Of a stretch of 64,000 nucleotides of DNA, positions 52,560-62,712 are shown piece after piece. The position numbers and the translations under genes were made by a program. The first letter of the stretch is position 1, and the number at the start of each line of letters is the position of its first letter. The notes beneath the pieces were generated by a model. The model did not search any database and had not been told where the DNA came from. It was given only the letters and a program-made list of their open reading frames with translations. The stretch is taken from positions 25,097 through 89,096 of the forward strand of contig JAJDAH010000188.1 in NCBI GenBank assembly GCA_029261965.1. Direction: 5' to 3'. This DNA is from Polyangiaceae bacterium. Its GTDB lineage: Bacteria; Myxococcota_A; Polyangia; Polyangiales; Polyangiaceae.

Positions 52560-53726
52560 TCAGGCGTCGATGACGTGGTCCCACACCGTGAACACCGCGA
52601 TCCCGCCGACCGCGATGGCGGCCGCAACGAGATACGTCGTCTGGTAGCTCGCCGATTCGATCAGCGCACCGAACAGCGGCCCGCCCACCAGAAACCCGGC
52701 GTCGAAAACGGCCGTGAAGAGAGAGAGCGCGCTACCGCGGTCGCCGGATCCCGAACGGTTGACCACGAGACCTGCGATGATCGGAAAAGCAAAGCCATGG
52801 CCGAGACCGCACAAGACGCCCGACACGATGATGTCGGTCGTGCTGTTGGCGAAAGCGAGCTGAACGAGGCCGATGACGAGCGCGCCAATCGCCGGCACCA
52901 GCGCACGCTTCGGGCCAAAACGATCGGGGATCCATCCAAAAAAGACCCGCAAGAGCGCCGCCGAGAATGCATAGGCACCCATGAACAGCCCCACCGAGCC
53001 GATGCCGGTGTCGAGCACGAAGATCTTCAAGAAGATGAAAACCGCCGAAAGGCTCGTCGCGAACGCGGTACCGATGAACCAAAGCGGCATCAGGTTTTTT
53101 TGGAACGCTGCGGAAAAAAATCCTCGGCTCGGATCGACGTGCTCCGCACGGCGCGGCTCCTCGAGGGGGAAGGAAAGCAACAAGCCGCACGCCGCAAATC
53201 CCACCGTGATGTAAAAGAGCTCGCGATAGTCGACGAAAGCGAGCACCGCATCGCCAATCAAGCTGCCGATGGCGATCGGCAAGAGCCCCGATACGCCGAA
53301 GAGCGCAATGCCTTCGGTGCGGCGCTTCTCGGGCACGATGTCGGCGGCGTAGGTGAACAGCGCGGAGAAGATCATCGCCGTCGCCACACCGTGCACGGCG
53401 CGAATGAAGTACACCCACGGTCCAATCGAATGCACCGTCAGGTACGAAAGACAAACAAGGACGTGCAGCACGCCAGAAGCGATGATGACGGGTCGACGAC
53501 CGCGAACATCCATCGCGCGGCCGAGGAACGGACGGCAGGCGATCGCGGTGATGGCCAGGGTCGACGCCATCACGCCGATCTCCACTTGGCTCGCCCCGAT
53601 GTTCTTCAAGAACCCGGGCAGATGCAGGTAGGCGTGCACCGCCAGACCGTGAAGAAAGTGTGCCGCCGAGGCGAAAACGAACACACGACTCAAGAGCGGT
53701 ACGCGCTCGGCGGAAGCGGAGGACAC
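52560..53726 (-). CDS. Major facilitator superfamily transporter
   Basis: 388 aa, twelve predicted membrane helices. Conserved loop 2-3 motif RAMDVRGRRPVI (GRAMDVRGRRP, MFS motif A variant), a second half with GWIPDRFGPKRALVPA and central loop EEPRRAEHVDPSRGFF. Sequence resembles bacterial drug/sugar effluxers; substrate not inferable. Leftward, divergent from the yggS homologue by 74 bases. Single copy, no regulator beside it. Confidence 0.88.
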   Translation of the reverse strand: MSSASAERVPLLSRVFVFASAAHFLHGLAVHAYLHLPGFLKNIGASQVEIGVMASTLAITAIACRPFLGRAMDVRGRRPVIIASGVLHVLVCLSYLTVHSIGPWVYFIRAVHGVATAMIFSALFTYAADIVPEKRRTEGIALFGVSGLLPIAIGSLIGDAVLAFVDYRELFYITVGFAACGLLLSFPLEEPRRAEHVDPSRGFFSAAFQKNLMPLWFIGTAFATSLSAVFIFLKIFVLDTGIGSVGLFMGAYAFSAALLRVFFGWIPDRFGPKRALVPAIGALVIGLVQLAFANSTTDIIVSGVLCGLGHGFAFPIIAGLVVNRSGSGDRGSALSLFTAVFDAGFLVGGPLFGALIESASYQTTYLVAAAIAVGGIAVFTVWDHVIDA

Positions 53727-53800
53727 CGGGGGGGCGACTGTAGTGTCCGCGGACGCGCGCGTCGCCGGGATTTCGCGGGCCTCGGGAGTATGCTCGGGTC

Positions 53801-54523
53801 GTGAGTCTGGTCGCGGAAAACCTCGCGCTCGTTCGAGCCCGAATCGACGCCGCAGCTCGCGAAGCCGGGCGCGACCCCAGCGAAGTTCGCCTCGTCGCCG
53901 TTTCGAAAAAAAAACCCACCGCTCTCGTTCGCGAGGCGTACGAAGCGGGCCAGCGCGACTTCGGCGAGAACTACGTGCAGGAGTTACTCGCCAAAGCCGA
54001 AGAGTGCGCCGACTTGAGCGAGCTCCGGTGGCACATGATCGGTCACCTCCAGCGCAACAAGGTCAAGCCGGTGCTCCGAGTGGCCGCCGCCATCCACACC
54101 GTCGACTCGATGAAGCTCGCCCGAGATCTCGGAAAGCGCGCGATGGAAACGCCCATGCCGGTGGTGCGACGACTAGAGGCGGGCACCGACCAACGCCTGC
54201 CGGTGCTCATCGAAGTCAACGTCGGCGGAGAAGCGCAGAAAAGTGGATGTGAGCCCAGCGCGGTGCCGGACATCGCCCAGGCGATCGAGGCGCAGGGCTC
54301 GCTCCAACTCGCGGGACTCATGACCGTGCCGCCACACACCGAGGACCCGAGCGGCGCCCGCCCGTTTTTCGATCGACTGGTCGAGCTCCAACACGAACAC
54401 GGTGGCTCCGCGCGCTTCGGGGAGCTGAGCATGGGCATGAGTCACGATCTCGAGCCCGCGGTGCAAGCGGGCGCGACCTTCGTGCGAATCGGCGCCGCCA
54501 TTTTTGGCGCGCGGGAGGCGTGA
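53801..54523 (+). CDS. yggS: PLP homeostasis protein (YggS/PLPBP family)
   Basis: 240 aa, GTG start. PLP lysine K36 in VRLVAVSKKKP, then DFGENYVQEL, WHMIGHLQRNKVKPVL and the C-terminal LSMGMSHDLEPAVQAGATFV with RIGAAIFGAR. A single-domain alanine-racemase-like barrel that buffers free PLP; not a racemase. Ends one base before the rarA start and so is translationally linked to it. Confidence 0.93.
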   Translation: MSLVAENLALVRARIDAAAREAGRDPSEVRLVAVSKKKPTALVREAYEAGQRDFGENYVQELLAKAEECADLSELRWHMIGHLQRNKVKPVLRVAAAIHTVDSMKLARDLGKRAMETPMPVVRRLEAGTDQRLPVLIEVNVGGEAQKSGCEPSAVPDIAQAIEAQGSLQLAGLMTVPPHTEDPSGARPFFDRLVELQHEHGGSARFGELSMGMSHDLEPAVQAGATFVRIGAAIFGAREA

Positions 54524-55897
54524 ATGGCGCGTCGCGGCGCCTCGATGGACGCCGAGCAACCAACGTTGCTCGCCCGTGCGGCCACGGCCGGCGGTTTACA
54601 AGCCCCCGCCGCACCGCTGGCCGACCGCATGCGACCGCGATCACTCGAAGAGGTGCTCGGCCAGGATCGACTCCTCGCCGGAGGGCGACTTTTGACTCGC
54701 GCCATCGAGGGGGATCACGTGCCTTCGATGATCTTGTGGGGTCCACCCGGCTCGGGAAAGACGACTCTGGCCCATGTCGTGGCGAACAAAACCAAGAACG
54801 TGTTCGTCGCGTTCAGCGCCGTGTTGGGCGGCGTCGCGGAGGTGCGCAAAGTCGTCGAAGAAGCACGCGAGCGGCGCAACTACCAGGGCCGCGGCACCAT
54901 TCTCTTCGTCGACGAGATCCACCGGTTCAACAAAGCCCAACAGGACGCGTTTCTGCCGCACGTGGAAGGCGGCATCATCACCCTCATCGGCGCCACGACC
55001 GAGAACCCGTCGTTCTCCGTCAACGCCGCGATCCTGTCACGTTGCAAAGTCTTCCGCCTCGAGCCGCTGGGCGACGCGGCGATCGCCGAGCTCGTCCGCC
55101 GCGCGCTCACCGATGACACTCGCGGGCTCGGCAAACGCCAGATCACCATCGACGACGAGGCGCTCGAAAGCATCAGCAAGGACGCCCGCGGCGACGCCCG
55201 GCGGGCCCTCGGCACCGTCGAAGCGTGCGCCGAGCTCGTCACCGACGAAGAACTGCTCACCGTGGCGCATGTCGAACGTGCCGCCGAGGCGCGCACACTG
55301 CTCTACGACAAGAGCGGCGAGGAGCACTACAACGTCGTCAGCGCGCTCATCAAGTCCATGCGCGGCAGCGACCCGGACGCCGCCATCTACTGGTGCATGC
55401 GCATGCTCGAAGCCGGCGACGATCCGCTCTTTCTCCTGCGCCGCATGATCATCTTCGCGAGCGAAGACGTCGGCAACGCCGACCCCCGCGCGCTGCAGAT
55501 CGCCGTCAACGCCGACGCCGCTTTCCGGAGAATCGGCATGCCCGAAGGCATCTTTCCGATCAGCCACGCCTGCCTCTATTTGGCGTCCTGCCCAAAGTCG
55601 AACTCGGTCGGCAAAGCGTTCGGCGCCGCACAAAACGTCATCCGCGAGCGCGGAGCCATGCCCGTTCCGAAAAAGCTCCGAAACGCCGTCACCGGTCTGA
55701 TGCGCGCCGAGGAGTACGGCCTCGGATACAAGTACGCACACGACTTCGATGGCGGCTTCGCCGCGGGAGAAACCTACCTGCCCGAAGGCCTCGAAGACCG
55801 CACCTTCTACGAGCCCACCGAACACGGCCTCGAAAAATCGATCAAAGAACGCCTCGAACGAATCCGCGCCGCCTTCGAGCCAAAGGACGAGGACTGA
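54524..55897 (+). CDS. rarA: Replication-associated recombination protein RarA (MgsA)
   Basis: 457 aa, ATG directly after the yggS stop. AAA+ ATPase: Walker A GPPGSGKTT at 73-81, Walker B ILFVDEIHRFNKAQQDAFLP, sensor TTENPSFSVN and a late RRMIIFASEDVGNADPRAL. The C-terminal clamp-loader-like helical part includes KKLRNAVTGLMRAEEYGLGY. Acts at stalled replication forks. Convergent with the third DUF3857 gene, 9 bases away. Confidence 0.93.
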   Translation: MARRGASMDAEQPTLLARAATAGGLQAPAAPLADRMRPRSLEEVLGQDRLLAGGRLLTRAIEGDHVPSMILWGPPGSGKTTLAHVVANKTKNVFVAFSAVLGGVAEVRKVVEEARERRNYQGRGTILFVDEIHRFNKAQQDAFLPHVEGGIITLIGATTENPSFSVNAAILSRCKVFRLEPLGDAAIAELVRRALTDDTRGLGKRQITIDDEALESISKDARGDARRALGTVEACAELVTDEELLTVAHVERAAEARTLLYDKSGEEHYNVVSALIKSMRGSDPDAAIYWCMRMLEAGDDPLFLLRRMIIFASEDVGNADPRALQIAVNADAAFRRIGMPEGIFPISHACLYLASCPKSNSVGKAFGAAQNVIRERGAMPVPKKLRNAVTGLMRAEEYGLGYKYAHDFDGGFAAGETYLPEGLEDRTFYEPTEHGLEKSIKERLERIRAAFEPKDED

Positions 55898-55906
55898 GGC
55901 CGCCGG

Positions 55907-58500
55907 TTAGAGTCCAGGCGCGAAGCTGTCGTCGGGCGAAACCGGTTGGGTGGACTCCGGCGGCCGAGGGGGTTTCTTCTTGCGTCGGCGCGATTTGGGC
56001 CGCGGCAAGAAGGTGGCTTTCACGCGCTTCGAGTTGAGCACATAGAGAACCCACGCGAACGTCACAGGGACGGAGACCGTGAGGTTCGCGACCTCTGCGG
56101 GGGTCAGCTCGTGCTCCAGCGCCCGATTTCCAGCGACGAGAACTTGGTCGAGGAGCACGGCGAAAAAACTGAACGCCATACACGAGACGAAAACCAACGG
56201 AAAGCTGCGGTGCTTGCTCCAATACAGCACCGCCGCATAGACACCGCCGACAACCACCGTGATGTTGAGCAGAAGCTCCATCAGGAGAAGAAACGAGAGT
56301 CCTGACTGGTAGTGCTCGCCGCCAGGAGTCGTCACCGACGTCCACGCGCTCGATTCGTAGGCCGGCAATGCCGGCCAGAAGTCGATGAGAGTACGAACGG
56401 GCCCAAATGTCACGGCGAGCCCCAACAAGGCCAGCCAGCCTCGCCGACCCGCGAGCTCGGGCTCCCAAGCCACACGCTTGCGCCGCCAGTAAGGCCGCCG
56501 CAAGTGGGTCACGACGACCAGCGCGAGCATCATGGCAGTCCACCCCAACGCGATACCCAGGAGTCTCGGCGTGGGCCAACCCACCGCGTTGGGCGGCGAC
56601 GGAAGCCTGTACCAGACGAAGTACTCGAAGACCTCCGACAGCTGGCCATAGGCTCGTCGGTACTCCGCGAACCCGTCGGCGGTGACTGCGGGGGCGCGAG
56701 AACGGTATTCGGTGTGGAGCGTGACGACGTTCTCGTTGGTAGAGGGGCGGTAGACATAGGCGAAAGACGCCGTGTCGACGACACGCGGGAGCTCGGTATT
56801 CGGGACGATCTGCGGGAGGTGCATCACGACGTCGTGAACCACGTGAACCGGGTGATCGAGCGCGAACGGGTGCACCCGGTCGGCGGCTGGCACTGGCATC
56901 CTGCCGACCAACCACGCGGGCACGACGCGGAACACGACACGACCGTCCTTGGCCGTCACCCACGAACGCGCCAGATCGAATCGCTGATGAACGACCACTT
57001 CGTTGTATTGCTCGTGGTCTACGAACACAGCGTCGCCGACGGGGACCGCCTGCGGATGGGCCTTCAGGATCGGCTCGCCGGCCATCGCGTTGAAGTTCTC
57101 TCGAGACGTCGAAGCGTGCGCCCCTCGAAGAAGCTCGGCCACGTACCCGGTGTAGGTGACGTCGGCGTCGAGCCACAGCGCGCCGCCCCATTCGACGACG
57201 GTGTACTGCAGCTTGGCTCCGATGTTCGGACGGAGGTCCTCCGGTTCCGGAATCTCGGTCAGGCCGTTCTCTCCGGGAGCCAACACCAGAGCTTGATGGA
57301 ACCCCCGAGCAGCGGAGTCGGCGAGCCCACCACGCTGATACATGCGCGTGGCATCAAGCCAATGATGATTGCCGTCTACTTCTACACGAACGATGACGTG
57401 ATCGAACGACCGAATCGAGGGCATCATCTCGTCGAGTCGACGCCCCATGGAGGTGCTCACGAGCGCAACTTCCGCCGCGAGGCCGAGCTCGCGGAAAAGG
57501 GACACGGCCAAGAGGCTCTTGTCCTTGCAGTCACCGAATCGACGTTCGAGCACCACCGCGGGATCGGTGGGCCGATGCGTGCTCTCGGCAAACGCCAGCG
57601 ACAAATAGCGAACGTCGTCCTGGACTCGGCGAAGCACGGCTCGGACCTGGTCGGTCGGGCTCGGCCACTGCTCGCGAATTTCCGCGGCGAGATCGAGCAC
57701 CCGCTTGGACGGGACCTCCGGCACGCGAAAGAGCTTTCGGCCCCACTCGTTCACCTCGTGCCAAGACTGAAAATCGGTGAGCTGCACCCAGGGCACCACA
57801 TCGTGATCGAGAGGTACCGCTTCCTCCGACGGCGTCGGCAGCACGTCACGAAGCACCCAGGTGTACTCCGTGATCACCCCCTGTTGCCGAACCTCCGGGG
57901 CGGGGGCATCGACGAAAGCTCGAAGCTCCAAGGGGCGGTCTGAGATGACGCGGTTCCGCAGCAAAGCAATACCCGTCGACGCCCCGAGACGGAGCGACTG
58001 CATCACGTGGCCACCGAGCACCGGATTGCTGCCCACCAGCGAGTACTCGAAGAAGATGACATCGCCGACACGCAGATCCGGCAGAACGATCACCGCAGTA
58101 CGAGTACCGTGGTACTCGTTGGTCTCCAGACCCGGCTCGCGGTGCAAGAGCTGCACGGACTCCTCCGCCAAGTGATTGATGACCTGATGTCCGCGCCGCA
58201 ACTCCAACTTGTGAAGCACCAGCCGCTGATGCGGTGGAACGATTTGCGTTCCCCGGCCTCCTGGACGCCATGCGGTGTTGCCACTTTCGTCGCGCCGCGA
58301 AAGAACTGCCAATGGCTTCCGTCGACGAACCGCATTTGCACGTCGGCCGCCAACATCGAAAGGCCGGCATAGGGCTCGGGCTCATGAAGCGAATCGACGT
58401 CCAGAGGTTCGACCCAGGCCGGGGTCGGAGCGACGCGAGGTTTGACGTCGTCCTGTGCCGCGTGCGCCTCCAACGGCGCCAGGAGCAACAACAGCACCAT
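55907..58500 (-). CDS. DUF3857/transglutaminase membrane protein with apparent frameshift
   Basis: About 860 aa when two frames are joined. The main frame covers 55907-58312; the N-terminus (signal-like MVLLLLLAPLEAHA, then RVAPTPAWVEPLDVD and DVQMRFVDGSHWQFFRGATK) is in another frame from ATG 58500 (TTG 58515 also possible). The join is around 58238-58262, beside a GGGG run, and is cured by adding one G. DUF3857 then leads to a transglutaminase core with GDCKDK, FDHVIVRV and a later WLDATR Asp. Five C-terminal membrane helices distinguish it from the 36-44 kb relatives. A sequencing indel, a decayed gene and true frameshifting cannot be told apart here. Confidence 0.7.
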
Positions 58501-58755
58501 GATGCCGTATGACAACCCACTCCGTGTCGACCAGTGTAAGAAAAAGAGAACGACTGCCGGCGGCGGCGTGGATGAAACGCTCTGTATCGAGGTCGGTGTC
58601 ACGTCGGCGGTTGCGTACTGACGTTGGATCTTTCGGGAGCCACGAGGACGTTCTGACGAACGTAACAGAATGACTAGCGGCGGCACGGCCTTCTCCTCGG
58701 CAACGCCGCGGCGCCCCTCACCGCACCACCTCGAGCTCTTACTGGCCCCGCGCCG

Positions 58756-59399
58756 ATGAACGAAAAACTACCGAGCGCGACCACGGATTCCGAAGGCGGA
58801 GGCGACGTCCGAGGCGAGGAGAGCGATCCGAAGGACTGGCGAGTCGGCTGGTTCGGCGAGAGGCGAGCCTCTCATTCGGGCACGCGGTTCGTTTTTCTGA
58901 GGGCGCTCGGGTTCACTTAGCTTGTTCTGGCTCGGCCACGGCGACGCAGTGCTGCTCGGTGCTTGTTGGGTAGGCGTTCTACTGTCGCTCGCGGTGCTCG
59001 CGGTGCTCGCGGGCTTTGCCAACGCGCCCATGCTGGGTGTGCTCTGCGGCGAGTTCGGCAGCGTCGAACGCGTGCGGCAGGAGGTGGTATTGCTTCGCCG
59101 GGCTCGGCACCTATCGACGCGAGCCGTGGATCGTTCATCTCGTCTACGAGCTGCTCCGCGACGAGAAGGCAGCGCTCGGTTTGCTGGCCGAAAACCCGTT
59201 CGAGAGCCGCCCGCCGCGACACGTGCGCGCGATGCTCTTTCGCTACCGGTTCACCCGACTCGGCGAGGCGGGTTGGTGGCACCGTGAACCGATCGCGGAG
59301 TACCTGCATCCGGTTTCGCTCGAGAGCGAAGCGTTACGGGCGTTTCTCGACCGTCGCGGCTGGCTCATGACGGACGGATCTCCGCGCCGTCAGTCGCTG
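58756..59399 (+). pseudogene. Decayed lipase maturation factor (LMF1/DUF1222) gene
   Basis: Three pieces in three frames resemble one family in order. 58756-58920 gives an N-terminus (KDWRVGWFGERRASHSG, TRFVFLRALGFT) and stops. From 58922 a shifted frame reads FWLGHGDAVLLGACWVGVLL, a membrane segment of the family. From about 59090 a third frame gives YRREPWIVHLVYELLRDEKA and PPRHVRAMLFRYRFT, ending HREPIAEYLHPVSLE, the family C-terminus. The middle (~300 aa) is missing. LMF proteins are ER/inner-membrane lipase foldases. The remnant is about a third of the normal length, so it is dead; its end runs into the hpt 3' end. Confidence 0.6.
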
Positions 59400-59929
59400 G
59401 CGTCGATGACCACGAGATCGGGCACGTTGCGGTACTTCTGGCCGTGGTCGAGACCGTAGCCGACGACGAATTCGTCCTCGATGGTGAAACCCAAATAGTC
59501 GATGTCTACGTGGCGCTTTTTGCGCGCGGGTTTGTGAAGGAGCGCGCAGACCTCGAGGCTCTTGGGGTTTCTCGTTTTCAATAACCCCAGCAAGAAGCTC
59601 AACGTCAGCCCCGTGTCCACGATGTCCTCGACGATGAGCACGTGCTCCCCTTCGATGGGGCGCGTCAGATCCTGAGTGATCTGCACGTCGCCGCTCGACT
59701 TCGTCGAGCTGCCGTAGCTCTGGACGGCGAGGAACTCCACCCGCAAGGGCAAATCGATCGCCCGGCACAAGTCCGCGCAGAAAACGAAGCTCCCCTTGAG
59801 CACGCATAGGACCACGAGAGAATCGCTCCCGGCGTGGTCACGGCTGATCTCTGCGCCCAGCTCGCGCACCCGAGCTGCGATCTGCTCGGCGGTGAACAGC
59901 ATTTTTTCCGTCCCGTCTCGCGCACTCAT
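59390..59929 (-). CDS. hpt: Hypoxanthine phosphoribosyltransferase
   Basis: 179 aa. Purine salvage: hypoxanthine/guanine + PRPP to IMP/GMP. PRPP motif [18 protein letters not shown], active-loop region [18 protein letters not shown], and the C-terminal [20 protein letters not shown] that binds the base. Complete length and intact motifs. Starts within about 330 bases of comEC in the opposite direction. Confidence 0.94.
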   Translation of the reverse strand: MSARDGTEKMLFTAEQIAARVRELGAEISRDHAGSDSLVVLCVLKGSFVFCADLCRAIDLPLRVEFLAVQSYGSSTKSSGDVQITQDLTRPIEGEHVLIVEDIVDTGLTLSFLLGLLKTRNPKSLEVCALLHKPARKKRHVDIDYLGFTIEDEFVVGYGLDHGQKYRNVPDLVVIDASD

Positions 59930-60262
59930 GACTCGGACCGCTACGAAGGCGCCGGCGGTGGGTCAACCAACCCGACCGCCCCTAGCCGAGTGTTGAAAAA
60001 CACCCCGCCCAGAAAAAAATCATGCAGGCGCAGAAGGATCTGAACGAACGTCCGGCGCCGTCGAGCACGTTGCAGGCCGTTTTCCACGGCCTGCTAGTGG
60101 TTTGCGACAGTTTGCGACCTGCGCTCGCCTTGGGCTGGCGGCCCGCCGCCACCCCGCCGCTGGCCGCCAGTTGGCCCCGCCGCTGGAGACACTCGAAAAC
60201 CTCGACTGCAGCGTCGGCCGAGGACAGAGCGAGCGTGGCCCGACACGTGCACCGCCACCGGA
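59930..60262. other. Divergent hpt/comEC intergenic region with hairpins
   Basis: No gene is supported. Two inverted repeats stand out: GTGTT-GAAA-AACAC (59990-60003) and GCAGGCCG-TTTTCCA-CGGCCTGC (60072-60094, perfect 8-bp stem), the latter followed by two GTTTGCGAC copies (60099-60118). An ATG at 60022 opens a long frame but its codon pattern is that of a shadow of comEC. Confidence 0.4.
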
Positions 60263-62641
60263 GTGCGCGTCGACCCGATGCTTTCGATTTCGCTCGCGGC
60301 GTTGCTCGGCGGCGCGGCTACCGTCGCGCCAGGCCCTGTGGCGGTCGTCGGCATGGCCGCTTTTTGGTGCCTCCGATCTCGCCTGTCAGCCTGGGCCCTC
60401 GCCGCTCTGGTCGCGGCTCTCTCGGTGGGCGCTGTTCGAGCGCGATGCGCAGTGCAGGACTACGAATCCCGACGTGCCACGGCCCACGCGGAGCTCGGTG
60501 TGCCTTCGCGATGCGCCGGGCGCGGCGAGGTCGTGCGGTCGCCGACTCTCGGTCGCGGTCTGATCGCCTACGTCGCCGCTTTCGAGCGACTCGACTGCGA
60601 GGGCCGCATCGTTCACGGGCCGGTGCGAGTGCGGCTGTATGGCGGTCCCCACGAATTGACCCGTGGAGACGTCGTGCACGTGACCGCACAGCTGGCGACG
60701 GCACGCCTGTTTCGGAACGCCGACCTCGCGGATCCGACGCCGGGCGCCGCTCGCCGCGGCCCGGTGCTGAGCGGCTCCGCCCTCGCCGTACACGTCACCG
60801 AACGAGCGAGCGGCCTCGCCGCGTGGATCGACCGGGCTCGACATCACGCTCGTCGTCGCATCGACGCGAGCTTCGCGCCCGCCGCCGCACCCATGGCCCG
60901 CGCGCTCGTGCTCGGAGAGAACGACCTCGACCCGCGCGACGACGAAGCCTTTCGGCGAAGCGGTCTCGCGCACCTCTTGGCGGTCAGCGGAACTCATCTC
61001 GTTTTTGCCGTCGTCGCCGTGGTTCGAGCGCTCGCCTTCCTGTTGGTGCGCATCGAGTGGCTCGCGGCGGGCCGCGACGTGCAGCGCCTGGCCGCGGCCG
61101 CGGGGGCCGTGCTGGCGCTTCTCTACGCGGACTTCGCTGGAGGCAGCGGGTCCGCGTGGCGAGCTGCGTGGATGCTCGCCGCGGCGTTTGCCGCGCAGGC
61201 CTTCGGCCGACGACCGACCGCCGCCAGGTCCGTCGCCGCGTCCATCGGCATCGGAGTGGTGATCGATCCGCTGTGCGCGTTCGACATTTCGTTTCTCTTG
61301 TCGGCGGCAGCCACCGCCGGCCTCATCGTGCTCGGCCAACCGTTGGCGGCGCGGTTCCGCGGCCTTCGGTCGCGGGTGGCGCAATATCTCGTGACGTCGA
61401 TCATCGCCACGGTCACTTCGATGATCCCTTGTGCGCCGCTTCTGGCGCTGCTCGCTCCGGAGCTCACCATCGCGGGCATCCTCGCCAATGTCGTCGCTGC
61501 GCCGCTCGGCGAAGTCGTGGCGCTCCCGCTGTGCTTGGCCCACACGTTGACGAGCTGGCTACCGGAGCTCGAACGTGGCGCGGCGCTCGTCGCATCTGGC
61601 GCTCTGCTGGTCGTGAAGCGGGTGGCCCACGCGAGCGCGTCCGCCGAAGCCCTCCAAGTTTTGGTGCCGCCGCCGAGCGGATGGCATTTTGCCGTGCTGG
61701 GTGTCGGCGCGCTATTGATGGTCGTCGCACGATCTCGGTGGTGGGGCGCCGGCGCCGTCGGTCTCACGATCGTCGGGCTCGCGATCGTCGAAGCCGCCGC
61801 GATACGGCATGGCACGCCCACGGGAACGCTCCGGGTCACGGCGGTCGACGTCGGCCAGGGCGACTGCACCCTCGTCGACTTGCCTGACGGCAAGCTGATG
61901 CTCGTCGACGCCGGCGGATTCGTCGGCAGCCCGGTGGATCCGGGAAAGAGCGTGCTTCGTCCGCTACTCCGAGAACGACGTCGAAAGCGCGTCGACATCG
62001 TGGTGCTTTCTCACCCACATCCGGACCACTTCGGCGGGCTCGAGTCCGGTCTGCACGGGATCGAGATCGGCGAATTCTGGGACAGTGGACAAGGGGAGGC
62101 GGAAGGGGCGGGACCGGTCTACCGTTCCCTCCTCGCCGAGCTTCGCCGCCGAGGCACGCCTATTCGCCGGCCTCGGGAGCTCTGCGACAAGACCCGGTGG
62201 TTCTCTGGCGCGCGAGTCGATCTGCTCGGTCCGTGCCCGACATTTCGCCCCCGCATCAACGCCAACGACAACTCCCTCGTGCTTCGCATCCGGTTCGGCA
62301 CGCGCGCGGTGCTTCTGACAGGCGACGCCGAAAGGGAGCAGGAAGAAAAGCTCATCGGCGAATATGGCGACGAGCTCCGCTCGGACTTTCTCAAGGTTGG
62401 TCACCACGGCAGCAAGACGTCGACATCGAGCGAGTTTCTCCGCCACGTGCGACCGCGCTTGGCCACCATGTCCTGCGGCGTGCGAAATCGCTTCGGCCAC
62501 CCACACCCCAACGCCATGGCCGCGCTCGCCGCCGCCGGCGTCACGGCGCTACGCCTCGATCAAACGGGCTCGATCACCTGGGTGACCGACGGGAGCCGCG
62601 AATCGCTCGAGTTGTTCGCCCGAGCGTGGCCGCATCGTTGA
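60263..62641 (+). CDS. comEC: ComEC/Rec2 DNA-uptake channel
   Basis: 792 aa, ATG-like start in GTGCGCGTCGAC context (GTG). N-terminal membrane helices and an OB-like DUF4131 region, then the competence helices (LAHLLAVSGTHLVFAVV, ISFLLSAAATAGLIVLGQ), and a C-terminal metallo-beta-lactamase-like domain from about 530: VDVGQGDCTLVDLPDG, VVLSHPHPDHFGGL, LLTGDAEREQE and KVGHHGSKTS. The histidine/aspartate set of the MBL fold is intact. Suggests natural transformation potential; comEA is not in the window. Confidence 0.9.
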   Translation: MRVDPMLSISLAALLGGAATVAPGPVAVVGMAAFWCLRSRLSAWALAALVAALSVGAVRARCAVQDYESRRATAHAELGVPSRCAGRGEVVRSPTLGRGLIAYVAAFERLDCEGRIVHGPVRVRLYGGPHELTRGDVVHVTAQLATARLFRNADLADPTPGAARRGPVLSGSALAVHVTERASGLAAWIDRARHHARRRIDASFAPAAAPMARALVLGENDLDPRDDEAFRRSGLAHLLAVSGTHLVFAVVAVVRALAFLLVRIEWLAAGRDVQRLAAAAGAVLALLYADFAGGSGSAWRAAWMLAAAFAAQAFGRRPTAARSVAASIGIGVVIDPLCAFDISFLLSAAATAGLIVLGQPLAARFRGLRSRVAQYLVTSIIATVTSMIPCAPLLALLAPELTIAGILANVVAAPLGEVVALPLCLAHTLTSWLPELERGAALVASGALLVVKRVAHASASAEALQVLVPPPSGWHFAVLGVGALLMVVARSRWWGAGAVGLTIVGLAIVEAAAIRHGTPTGTLRVTAVDVGQGDCTLVDLPDGKLMLVDAGGFVGSPVDPGKSVLRPLLRERRRKRVDIVVLSHPHPDHFGGLESGLHGIEIGEFWDSGQGEAEGAGPVYRSLLAELRRRGTPIRRPRELCDKTRWFSGARVDLLGPCPTFRPRINANDNSLVLRIRFGTRAVLLTGDAEREQEEKLIGEYGDELRSDFLKVGHHGSKTSTSSEFLRHVRPRLATMSCGVRNRFGHPHPNAMAALAAAGVTALRLDQTGSITWVTDGSRESLELFARAWPHR

Positions 62642-62694
62642 TCGGGCCGTGTCGTTGATGCGGGGCGCGTCGTTGATCGGGCCGCGTCGTTGAT
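62635..62694. repeat. 35-bp tandem repeat built from 17/18-bp half units
   Basis: TCGTTGAT starts at 62635, 62652, 62670 and 62687 (periods 17, 18, 17), and the flanks alternate CGGGCCG and GCGGGGCG, so the true unit is about 35 bases, present twice. The first copy contains the comEC stop codon. It fills the gap between comEC and the converging lipoprotein gene. Confidence 0.65.
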
Positions 62695-62712
62695 GCGGGA
62701 ACGGCCCTCGCT

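Noticed and set aside
58238..58262. Programmed -1 frameshifting
   Set aside because: No X XXY YYZ slippery heptamer or downstream pseudoknot was evident; an indel is simpler.
60022..61887. A 621-codon plus-strand frame starting at ATG 60022 before comEC
   Set aside because: It is offset from the comEC frame and is Arg-rich throughout; comEC motifs are in the other frame.
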